Assembly (NCBI GenBank): GCA_046538075.1
Contig: JBKHJN010000005.1
Span: forward strand, 1 to 64,000
DNA length: 64,000 bases
Origin: Desulfobacca_B sp046538075
Lineage (GTDB): Bacteria; Desulfobacterota; Desulfobaccia; Desulfobaccales; Desulfobaccaceae
Reading direction: 5' to 3'
The notes under the pieces: generated by a model
Told to the model about the DNA's origin: nothing
The model's database searches: none
What the model saw: only the letters and a program-made list of their open reading frames with translations
Made by a program: the position numbers and the translations under genes
In this document: piece by piece, positions 1 through 7,304 of the stretch
How the letters are laid out: each line of letters opens with the position of its first letter
How positions within the stretch are numbered: position 1 is the first letter of the stretch

Positions 1-40
1 GGTGGGGGGCTGCTGGTCCCCCGGCCCTCCCCTCAAATTA
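1..40 (-). repeat. MITE-like GC-rich repeat, copy 1 (cut by window edge)
   Basis: Positions 15-39 are identical over 25 bp to 27570-27594, and the reverse complement matches 1352-1376 with one mismatch. The element is GC-rich, intergenic and partly self-complementary. It is truncated here by the window start, so its length is unknown. It lies just upstream of the Wzt-like gene. Confidence 0.8.
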
Positions 41-75
41 AACTCTTAAATGTTCCAAAGTAATAGAAGCCGATT

Positions 76-1353
76 ATGACTCCAATATTAGAAGTTGCCA
101 ATGTCTCAAAGAAATTCCTCACCCGGCATAGCCGCCCGGCGACGCTCAAAGAGTACCTGGTGCGGCGTATGAGCGGAGGATATGAGAAGGGCCGGGAGTT
201 TTGGGCCTTGCGGGAAGTCAGTTTCTCTCTGGAAAACGGCCGCATGTTAGGGATTATCGGTCATAACGGCGCCGGCAAGAGCACCCTTTTGCGCCTGATT
301 TCCGGGTTAGGACGTCCTACTAGCGGACGCATTCGCTGCGCCGGCAACATTGGCAGTCTGCTCGAATTAGGGACTGGCTTTCATGCTGATCTGACCGGAC
401 GCCAGAACCTGGTTACCGGGGGTATTTTGGCGGGTTTGAGGAAGCACCAGGTGTTGGACAGGCAAGAAGACATTATTGCCTTTGCCGAACTGGAGGAGTT
501 TATTGACCAACCGGTCAGAGCCTATTCCAGCGGCATGTTCCTGCGGCTGGCCTTTGCCACCGCGGTCCTTTTTGACCCGGATTTGCTGGTTATCGACGAA
601 GTGCTGTCAGTAGGAGACGCCCGTTTTCAGCAGAAGTGCCTGGACCGGCTGCAAGAGTTTCGCCTGGCCGGCAAACCCATCATTCTGGTTTCCCATGACC
701 TGCAGCAGGTTCAAAATTTGTGCGATGAAGTACTGGTGCTGGAAGAGGGCCGGGTTATGATCCAGGCCGATCCGGAGACGGCCATCAATTACTATCATGA
801 TTTAATGCGGCAGCGAACCGAACGGCGCAAACAACAGCTGCCAGGACAGGCTACCGCGGCCATCCCCACCAGCCAGAATCGCTTCGGCACCTATGAAGCC
901 ACCATAGAGGCGGTCAACCTTTACACCCGGCACGGCCAGCCCATAGATACCGTGGTTGACGGCGACGATTTTATCATTGAGCTTTCTTACAGGACGGAAA
1001 AACCCCTGGCTGATATGGCAGTTATTCTGGGCATCTACACCCAGGCCAATGTCAAATGCTTTGAAACCACCATTTCTTCCATGAAATCCCGTTTCGGAGC
1101 CTTCGATAGTCAAGGATCCTTAAGCTGTCATATGAAGGCTCTGCCGCTGCGCGCCGGCCGTTATTACATCAACATCGGTCTTTTCCCCCCTGACTGGAAC
1201 TACGTCTATGATTACCATTGGCAGCTTCACCCCTTAGACATCCAGCATCACCAGACTGTAATTGCTGAGGTCTCCGGCATACTTTGCATAGACCATGATT
1301 GGTTATTAAACAATTATCATCCCCTAAAGTACTCCAAGCATTTAAAAGGTTAA
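76..1353 (+). CDS. Polysaccharide ABC transporter ATP-binding protein (Wzt/TagH type)
   Basis: This is the ATPase that powers export of a lipid-linked polysaccharide (O-antigen or teichoic-acid-like) across the inner membrane with a Wzm-type permease. Residues 1-250 form the nucleotide-binding domain: Walker A GHNGAGKST at 62-70, signature SSGM at 151-154, Walker B LLVIDE at 170-175, then the VSHD H-loop. The long C-terminal part (about 280-425) matches the position and size of the Wzt carbohydrate-binding domain, which in that family selects glycans with a modified end. No permease gene is visible, so it probably lies upstream outside the window. The ATG at 76 lacks a strong ribosome site. 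Next comes a glycosyltransferase gene, which supports a surface-glycan locus. Confidence 0.9.
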   Translation: MTPILEVANVSKKFLTRHSRPATLKEYLVRRMSGGYEKGREFWALREVSFSLENGRMLGIIGHNGAGKSTLLRLISGLGRPTSGRIRCAGNIGSLLELGTGFHADLTGRQNLVTGGILAGLRKHQVLDRQEDIIAFAELEEFIDQPVRAYSSGMFLRLAFATAVLFDPDLLVIDEVLSVGDARFQQKCLDRLQEFRLAGKPIILVSHDLQQVQNLCDEVLVLEEGRVMIQADPETAINYYHDLMRQRTERRKQQLPGQATAAIPTSQNRFGTYEATIEAVNLYTRHGQPIDTVVDGDDFIIELSYRTEKPLADMAVILGIYTQANVKCFETTISSMKSRFGAFDSQGSLSCHMKALPLRAGRYYINIGLFPPDWNYVYDYHWQLHPLDIQHHQTVIAEVSGILCIDHDWLLNNYHPLKYSKHLKG

Positions 1354-1394
1354 TTTGAGGGGAGGGCCTGGGGACCTAAAGCCCCCTCTCCCAA
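1352..1394 (+). repeat. MITE-like GC-rich repeat, copy 2 (short form)
   Basis: Positions 1352-1376 match the reverse complement of 15-39 and 27570-27594 at 24 of 25 bases. The following C-rich stretch (1380-1393) can pair back on it, giving a GC-rich hairpin between two co-directional genes. It overlaps a possible TTG start at 1355 for the next gene, so that start is artefactual. Confidence 0.75.
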
Positions 1395-1414
1395 GATATG
1401 ACCTGAGTAATAAA

Positions 1415-4099
1415 ATGTTCAGCCCGATCAAATTACTGGACCTTGAGTTAAGCGCCCCCCTCTCCACCATTGATGGCCTCAAGGGCTATAAATTCGTGCA
1501 ATTCCTGGTGCGGGTGCACGGCACCCCTCTCGGCTATCTAAAGATGCCAGTCATCGATGGTCGTTGTAGTGCCGCCGCCATCGGCAAAGGTGTAATTAAA
1601 CAGCATAGCCGGGCCATCATCAATCAGCTTCTAAATACTGCACTGAGTAAAAATTCCGGCGCCGGCCAACTAGATTTTATCTACCTTCTCCGCTCCCCAC
1701 CGCCGGTCTCCCCGGACCCAGCCAACCCTCTGGTCACCGTCGCCGTCTGTACCCGAGATCGCTCTGCAGATCTGAAATTATGTCTTGATTCCCTGAATGG
1801 TCTTGACTACCCCAACCTTGACCTGCTGGTCATCGACAATGCTCCGAACACTGATGAAACCCAGAACTTGGTGACCGATTATTATCCGAACATGAGATAC
1901 CTGCGGGAGATGCGCCCCGGCCTCAATTGGGCCCGCAACCGGGCCATACGCGAGGCCCGGGGCGAGATCATCGCCTTCACCGATGATGACGCCGTCGTTG
2001 ATCCGGGATGGATTACCGCCCTGGCCGGCATCTTTGTCGAGCACCCCCAGGTCATGGCGGTGACAGGTCTGGTGGTGCCCTATGAACTCGAGACCGAAGC
2101 CCAACAGCTTTTTGAAAGATATGGCGGCTTCGGACGCGGCTTTGAACGCCGGTGGCATCGCATCAAGACAGAGCAGGGAAAATGCAGCGAACCATTCTTG
2201 GGCGGGTCTGGGTGGTTCGGTACCGGGGCCAACATGGCCTACCGCCGCACTCTGTTTGAGCGAATCGGTGATTTCGACCCGGCTCTGGATGTTGGTACTG
2301 TCACCCAGGGCGGGGGCGATCTGGAGATGTTCTTTCGAGTGCTGAAAGAAGGCCATACCCTAGTCTATGAACCCAGGGCGGTGGTCCGCCACCGGCATCG
2401 CCGCGATCTTGACAGTCTGCATGAACAAATAACCAGTTGGGGAATTGGCTTTATCTCCTACATGGTCCGCAGTGCAATGGCCTATCCGGAGGAACGCCCG
2501 GCGTTCCGCAGATTAGGGATGTGGTGGTTCCGGCAAAAAATATGTAACTTGCTGGCCTCTTACATGTATCAACACCGTTTACGTGACTTATACAAGGCAG
2601 AATTGCAGGGTTGTTGGAAGGGACTTTTCCGTTATCAGCGGGCGCTTTCGATGGCGGCGGAGATCAGCAAAACTTATGGACCTCTCCCGGACCTGAGACC
2701 TGGCGATCAATTCCTCCCCCCGAGCCCGATACTCAATTACCGAGAAGGAACTGCGGTTCGGTTGGTCGATGTGACCCGGCCTTTGCAGGTTTTGGCTGAT
2801 GTGGCTGATTACTCAAGCGTCCGAGTCTTCGTCCACCGCGGGGATATACCAATTGGTATAATTGATATTCCTACACTTGGCCAACCAATCACTATTACCC
2901 GGCTCCGACACGTGCTGGTGGAAAAATTCGGCCCTAGATTGTTCCGGCCTGATAGTAACCAGAACTTTGACGGATTGTGCGCCGCGGCTCGTGCAGCCCT
3001 TGAACACCACTTCTTTCAGACTGAAAAAGAGAAAAGGCCTGAAAATCTCACATTCTTGCCAGATGATCACCGGGTATCGATCATCGTCGCCACCTATGAC
3101 CGGCCGGAGGATTTAAGAAATTGTCTAGAGTCGCTCCTAAAGCAAAACTCAACCAGAAAGCTTGAAATTATTGTGGTTGACAATCATCCTGCCTCGGGGT
3201 CGACGCCGCCGGTCGTGGCCGACTTCCCGCAGGTGATATTGGTGGATGAGCCGCGTCAGGGAGTGTCTTATGCCCGGAACGCCGGCATCAGTGCCAGCAC
3301 CGGCGATATTATTGTTACCATCGACGACGATGTGACCGTACCTCCCGACTGGTTGGAAAAACTTCTGGCCTTGTTGGTCAGAAGCGATGTGATGGTGGTA
3401 ACCGGTAACGTTATGCCGGTGGAACTGGAAACCAAGGCCCAGCAGCTTTTTGAAGTATATGGGGCCCTTGGGCGAGGTTTTGAGCCGCTGGAAGCCGATC
3501 GTGACTGGTTTGAGTCATCCGTCCGCCGGGCGGTTCCCACCTGGAAGCTTGGAGGAACAGCCAACGCCGCGTTTCGCGCCGGTATATTTCATGATCCTCA
3601 GATCGGCATGTTTGACGAGGCGCTCGGTCCTGGTACCCCGACCGGTGTTGGGGAGGATACCTATATTTTTTACAAGGTTCTTAAGGCAGGTTACACCATT
3701 TACTACGAGCCCAAGTCTTACGTCTTCCATCGACACCGCAGCTCGATCCCAGCCTTTCAACGCCAGATTTACAACTATAGTAAAGGACACGTCGCCTACC
3801 ACCTCACCACCTGCTTTAATGATCACGACCTCCGGGTAATAAAGAGGTTGTCCTTTGACTTGCCAAAGTACCATATAAAGCGGCTTATAAAGAGATCGAT
3901 CGGCCGGTTGGATTATCCCTTATCCTTGATCCTGCTGGAGATGGCCGGGAATCTGGTTGGTCCGGTGGCCCTGTTCCGAGCGCGGCGCCGGGTGCAGCGC
4001 TTGGGGGCCAGCCAACCCTACATTCCTGTTTCCGAGCGTCAGGAGTCCGATCAAGGCTCAATGCTGGGCTTTGCCTGGCAAAATAGGATGATCCGTTAA
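1415..4099 (+). CDS. Tandem GT2 glycosyltransferase (two complete GT-A units)
   Basis: The protein is predicted to transfer two sugars during surface-polysaccharide synthesis. It holds two family 2 glycosyltransferase domains. The first starts near VAVCTRDR and carries FTDDDAVVD; the second starts near IIVATYDR and carries IDDDVTV. These are the nucleotide-sugar and metal-binding Asp motifs. Each half also has its own ~90-residue upstream segment (with GTPLGYLKMP or GDIPIGIIDIP) and a shared ELET-AQQLFE-YG block, so the whole unit was duplicated. The TTG at 1355 lies inside a dispersed repeat, so the ATG at 1415 is preferred (894 residues). No membrane span is obvious, so it is probably cytosolic or peripheral. 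The sugar specificity is unknown. Confidence 0.88.
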   Translation: MFSPIKLLDLELSAPLSTIDGLKGYKFVQFLVRVHGTPLGYLKMPVIDGRCSAAAIGKGVIKQHSRAIINQLLNTALSKNSGAGQLDFIYLLRSPPPVSPDPANPLVTVAVCTRDRSADLKLCLDSLNGLDYPNLDLLVIDNAPNTDETQNLVTDYYPNMRYLREMRPGLNWARNRAIREARGEIIAFTDDDAVVDPGWITALAGIFVEHPQVMAVTGLVVPYELETEAQQLFERYGGFGRGFERRWHRIKTEQGKCSEPFLGGSGWFGTGANMAYRRTLFERIGDFDPALDVGTVTQGGGDLEMFFRVLKEGHTLVYEPRAVVRHRHRRDLDSLHEQITSWGIGFISYMVRSAMAYPEERPAFRRLGMWWFRQKICNLLASYMYQHRLRDLYKAELQGCWKGLFRYQRALSMAAEISKTYGPLPDLRPGDQFLPPSPILNYREGTAVRLVDVTRPLQVLADVADYSSVRVFVHRGDIPIGIIDIPTLGQPITITRLRHVLVEKFGPRLFRPDSNQNFDGLCAAARAALEHHFFQTEKEKRPENLTFLPDDHRVSIIVATYDRPEDLRNCLESLLKQNSTRKLEIIVVDNHPASGSTPPVVADFPQVILVDEPRQGVSYARNAGISASTGDIIVTIDDDVTVPPDWLEKLLALLVRSDVMVVTGNVMPVELETKAQQLFEVYGALGRGFEPLEADRDWFESSVRRAVPTWKLGGTANAAFRAGIFHDPQIGMFDEALGPGTPTGVGEDTYIFYKVLKAGYTIYYEPKSYVFHRHRSSIPAFQRQIYNYSKGHVAYHLTTCFNDHDLRVIKRLSFDLPKYHIKRLIKRSIGRLDYPLSLILLEMAGNLVGPVALFRARRRVQRLGASQPYIPVSERQESDQGSMLGFAWQNRMIR

Positions 4100-4112
4100 A
4101 AAATTTTTTAAC
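4095..4112. repeat. Perfect 18-bp A/T palindrome over the GT2 stop codon
   Basis: Nine-base arms (GTTAAAAAA and its complement) meet without a loop. The palindrome contains the TAA of the glycosyltransferase gene. It might help end transcription in either direction, but it has no GC stem, so that is weak. Confidence 0.4.
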
Positions 4113-4134
4113 GCCTTTTAGGAAAAAAAAGACC

Positions 4135-4947
4135 ATGTTATATACCTGGAAGGTTCGTCTCCTGAAAATAAAGACGGTGAACATTCTATGGCGCTATTGG
4201 CGGGCCTGGCGAGGCGATGATGTGGGTGATTATAAGCGGTTGCCGGAATATATCAGGCAGTACGCCCCCAACCGCAGCTTTGCCGATATCGGCTGTATGT
4301 GGGGGGTCAATGGCGAACATGCCTTTATCGCCGAGGCCGCCGGTGCCACCTCAGTGAAAGCGGTGGATGTCTTCGGTCCCACCCCGGAATTCGAAGCCAA
4401 AAAGCAGGCTCTTAATTCGTCGGTGGAATTTATCCTCGGAGATGCTACCCACCCTGATACCCTAGCTCGCATCGGAGTGGTCGACGTGGTTTTCTGCGCC
4501 GGAGTGCTCTACCATCATCCCAGTCCCTTTGACTTACTGGTCGCCCTGAGACGAATTTGCCGGCAGACGCTTATTCTGCGCAGCTCGACCATCCCCGAAA
4601 TCCATAATTTGCCCAATGCCGCCATTTATTATCCCCACTTAAGTCCGCGGCATCGGCAATTATGGAATCTGTCCAGCCTGGGGGTGAACATCCAGGTCGG
4701 CATTGCTGGCGGCTTTGCACCGGAACAGGGGTATGGTAACTGGTTCTGGGGGTTGACGCCCAGTTGTTTACGATCCCTTCTCGAAACCGCCGGATTCCGG
4801 ATCGATCATTGTGCTCCGGAGTGCTTTGTCCACACCTTCATTTGCACCCCGGTAGAAGTCTTCTTTTCCCACCGCCTGCCCGGCGAGGACGAGGCCCGTC
4901 AGATCGGGTCACTCATTTCTGCCCAAGGCCTGGCCCGCCCTGCCTGA
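4135..4947 (+). CDS. Class I SAM-dependent methyltransferase
   Basis: The glycine-rich SAM-binding motif I reads ADIGCMWGVNGEHAF (about residues 50-64). An acidic loop follows (VKAVDVFG), and then a motif IV-like stretch VDVVFCAGVLYHHPSP. The YHHPSP and RRICRQTLILRSS pattern resembles the DUF1698/CmoB-like branch, members of which also occur in glycan loci. A role in methylating the exported polysaccharide fits the upstream Wzt protein, since many Wzt C-terminal domains read a methylated terminus; this is inference from context. Start ATG 4135 follows an AGGAAAA ribosome site. The substrate is unknown. Confidence 0.75.
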   Translation: MLYTWKVRLLKIKTVNILWRYWRAWRGDDVGDYKRLPEYIRQYAPNRSFADIGCMWGVNGEHAFIAEAAGATSVKAVDVFGPTPEFEAKKQALNSSVEFILGDATHPDTLARIGVVDVVFCAGVLYHHPSPFDLLVALRRICRQTLILRSSTIPEIHNLPNAAIYYPHLSPRHRQLWNLSSLGVNIQVGIAGGFAPEQGYGNWFWGLTPSCLRSLLETAGFRIDHCAPECFVHTFICTPVEVFFSHRLPGEDEARQIGSLISAQGLARPA

Positions 4948-5071
4948 GATACCGGCCCTTTACCTTGCGCTTCGGCGTCCACCTCTGCCCTTAACTCTGG
5001 CAGAACCGAAACCAGTCTCTCTGATAATCTCCCCTGTTATCCGGAAATTTCAATAGATCCGGTAATCCCAG

Positions 5072-5080
5072 TGATATACT
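5072..5080 (+). promoter_or_regulatory. Possible extended -10 promoter for the ArnT-like gene
   Basis: TGATATACT at 5072-5080 fits the extended -10 form (TG, one base, then TATACT), 17 bases before the ATG at 5098. No good -35 hexamer was found at 17-19 bases. The leader would be about 10-12 nt and include the GGGAG ribosome site at 5090-5094. Confidence 0.35.
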
Positions 5081-5097
5081 TTACGTAGTGGGAGTTA

Positions 5098-6696
5098 ATG
5101 GAAACTAGATTTCGCAGCCGCTATTACCGCCTACTGCTTGCTCTAATCTTATTTTACGCTGCCTGCTTCCGATTGCTTGTCCTTGACTTCCCTTTCCAAT
5201 ACGATGCTGAGGGGTGGGGTTGTTTTTATGGTGTCTTAGCCCGTAATTATCTCAACTTTGGTTGGGGGGAAACCTATGGCATGCCGGTACTGACGGTGGG
5301 CCATATTCCCGACGTGCCTATTGTCTTCTATAACCATCATCCCCCCTTAGTGCCGCTATTGATCGTCCCGTTCTATGCTCTCTTTGGAGTGGGTGAATGG
5401 CAGACCCGTCTTCCCACGGCCATCGCCACTGTTAGCGCTATTTATGTCCTTTTTCTGCTCATGGAGCGTGTCAGTAATCGCCGCGTTGCCCTCACGGCGG
5501 CGGCGCTTTTCGCCTCCACCCCCTTGATTCTCTATTTCGGAGGTCTCCCAGAAGTTGTCAATATGCCACTGGTGCTCTTCGTCCTTCTCACGGTCATGGC
5601 CTACCTGAAATTCTATAGTTATCCCAGTGGCCGCACCCTATGCCTTCTGTTGGTATCATTTTCGCTGGCCGGAATAAGTGATTGGCCAGCCTTTATCATC
5701 ATTCCAATCTTCCTGGTCCATTTCGTTGTCAACCGCCCCCGCTACCAATGGCCTTGGATAATTGCCTTCTGTGTTAGCGCCACTGGCCTTTTCGCCTTGA
5801 TTTATATCTATATTATGCTGTCTACCGGTGCGTCCCTGGACTGGATGCTACCGTCACTTAAGTGCCGCACCGGTATCAATGCCCAGTTTACCATAGGAGA
5901 ATGGCTAACAAAGGCCAGGGATTTTCAAGGCCGCATGCATACCTTTTCCCTTGTCCTGGTCTCCTTCGCCTGGATTTTCACCTTTGGCTGGCGACTTCAC
6001 CATCCTCACCCTGGGGCCACCGTTGCCAGGATCCTGTTAGCATGGGGGATTTTACATGTTTTGATCGGCCGTCAAGGCGTTTTTATCCATGAATGGTGGT
6101 ATGCGCCGTTGACCCCAGGGCTATGCGTTGGCGCTGCTCTCCTCCTCGACAGGATTATGTGTCTGGCCGAGCGCCACCGGACCACCAAAGCCGTCAACTG
6201 TATAATCGTTTTGCTAATTGTACTCTTGGCTTCATGGACTTCTCTCCACTCCTTCCAGCGGCTCCATAACAAATTTTATGGCTGGCCGCCCGATATCAAT
6301 TTTACTTCTATTGAACTGGGAGAAGCTGTTCGTACCGCTGCCCCACAAACCAACGATGTTGCGCTGCTTGTTTGGACATATGGAGCTCCGCCGCATTTGT
6401 GGTTTTATGGTAATCGCCCTCTGAGACTTAGCATCTCGTCTTTAGAAGAATTCCAAAGCAGCATACAAGACAACCATGTGACGCTCATCTATGATTACAT
6501 CAAACAACCTTGGGAGGCACCGGCTGCTGGGATTGTCTTTCCTTTGCTCTATCGGCAAAAGTTTAGAGATCTCTGGGCCCATCTCCAGAAACATTACCAC
6601 TTAATTCCACTTTCCCCTTCTTTAGCCGGCAAGTTTGCCGTTTTTGATTTACGCTCTCCGCCATTTAATGGCAACGCAAGGTGTAATAAGGAATAA
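5098..6696 (+). CDS. GT-C membrane glycosyltransferase (ArnT/PMT-like, GT83 type)
   Basis: This is a polytopic inner-membrane protein of 532 residues with about eleven hydrophobic spans. It belongs by pattern to the lipid-linked-sugar glycosyltransferases (ArnT, PMT_2). The first periplasmic loop has an acidic YDAEG motif (Asp36, Glu38), where the catalytic Asp of GT-C enzymes sits. An NHHPPL motif (about 80-85) corresponds to the conserved PPL of ArnT-like proteins. The family moves a sugar from a polyprenyl phosphate donor to lipid A, protein or glycan on the periplasmic side. It closes the glycan locus. Donor and acceptor cannot be told. A possible promoter lies just upstream, so it may be a separate transcript. 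Confidence 0.8.
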   Translation: METRFRSRYYRLLLALILFYAACFRLLVLDFPFQYDAEGWGCFYGVLARNYLNFGWGETYGMPVLTVGHIPDVPIVFYNHHPPLVPLLIVPFYALFGVGEWQTRLPTAIATVSAIYVLFLLMERVSNRRVALTAAALFASTPLILYFGGLPEVVNMPLVLFVLLTVMAYLKFYSYPSGRTLCLLLVSFSLAGISDWPAFIIIPIFLVHFVVNRPRYQWPWIIAFCVSATGLFALIYIYIMLSTGASLDWMLPSLKCRTGINAQFTIGEWLTKARDFQGRMHTFSLVLVSFAWIFTFGWRLHHPHPGATVARILLAWGILHVLIGRQGVFIHEWWYAPLTPGLCVGAALLLDRIMCLAERHRTTKAVNCIIVLLIVLLASWTSLHSFQRLHNKFYGWPPDINFTSIELGEAVRTAAPQTNDVALLVWTYGAPPHLWFYGNRPLRLSISSLEEFQSSIQDNHVTLIYDYIKQPWEAPAAGIVFPLLYRQKFRDLWAHLQKHYHLIPLSPSLAGKFAVFDLRSPPFNGNARCNKE

Positions 6697-6845
6697 TTCA
6701 ACTAGATATAAGATCGACCTCTTGGCTCGGGGAAAATAATCTTGATTGTATCGGAAACTTTGAACCGGAAGAGGGGTATGGTAGTTAGTTCGACGGGTTT
6801 CTGCCCCAGGCCACGCCCGCCCGGCCCGAGATACCGGCCCCGATT

Positions 6846-6878
6846 AACTCGTTCCCAAGTGCAACTTGGGAACGAGTT
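6846..6878. repeat. Palindromic repeat P, copy 1
   Basis: Fourteen-base arms (AACTCGTTCCCAAG and its complement) flank the loop TGCAA. The core CGTTCCCAAG-TGCAA-CTTGGGAACG recurs exactly at 7194-7218 and with changes at 60459 and 61374. All copies have the same loop orientation (T..AA). This copy and the next bracket a small AT-rich gene. Confidence 0.9.
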
Positions 6879-6906
6879 TAAAGTCATTGAAATGCTTATA
6901 TATTGT

Positions 6907-7134
6907 CTATAGCATATTGCTTATAAGCTGAAAGCTAAACCCAATAATAAAAAACCCTATCCCTACTCTTGATAGCTTAACATGTCTTGAAATTGATACA
7001 TGTTCTGGTGTTTCAAAACCATAAGTCCCTTTTTTGGTTTTCCATATTAAAGGAAGTGGAAATATAAACAAAATTATTGCCCCTGCAATATCAAATGCCA
7101 GTCCTACACTATTTAATATCTGAGTTATACACAT
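6907..7134 (-). CDS. Small two-span membrane protein, unknown function
   Basis: The 75-residue product has two hydrophobic spans: about 8-32 (GLAFDIAGAIILFIFPLPL) and about 55-73 (RVGIGFFIIGFSFQLISN). A short basic/polar loop joins them. The pattern NxxGLxxDIxGAIxL followed by RxGIGxxxxGFxxQL is one I recognise from short uncharacterised proteins of many proteobacteria, so I think the gene is real. No function is known to me. Base composition is far richer in A+T than the neighbours, and the gene lies between two identical palindromes, both suggesting acquisition. The ATG at 7134 has only a weak ribosome site. The rest of the 6697-7304 interval holds repeats and no other convincing gene. Confidence 0.6.
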   Translation of the reverse strand: MCITQILNSVGLAFDIAGAIILFIFPLPLIWKTKKGTYGFETPEHVSISRHVKLSRVGIGFFIIGFSFQLISNML

Positions 7135-7193
7135 AGACCACCATGAGCCCTAATCCAGAGAATTGACAAACACGCAAAAGTGTATCTCATTTA

Positions 7194-7218
7194 CGTTCCC
7201 AAGTGCAACTTGGGAACG
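7194..7218. repeat. Palindromic repeat P, copy 2
   Basis: The 25-bp core is identical to copy 1 (6850-6874), in the same orientation, and lies 344 bp from it. Outside the core, similarity extends to the right (GAGTTTA) but not to the left. Confidence 0.9.
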
Positions 7219-7230
7219 AGTTTAACTAAT

Positions 7231-7304
7231 AAGGGGTTGGGGGAGAGGGTTTGGGAGAGGGGGCAGGGGTCCGTGACCCCTGGCCCTCTTTCCCAAAATA
7301 AACT
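7231..7304 (+). repeat. MITE-like GC-rich repeat, copy 3 (right part)
   Basis: Positions 7231-7257 are identical over 27 bp to 21104-21130. The following CAGGGGTC/GACCCCTG arms form a hairpin. The element abuts the stop codon of alaS on the minus strand and could serve as its terminator. Confidence 0.8.

Noticed and set aside
1355..1414. TTG start extending the GT2 protein by 20 residues
   Set aside because: These codons lie in a dispersed intergenic repeat (1352-1394), so the coding similarity starts only after the ATG at 1415.
6702..6887. 61-codon minus-strand frame before palindrome copy 1
   Set aside because: It runs through the palindrome itself and has no protein-like pattern.
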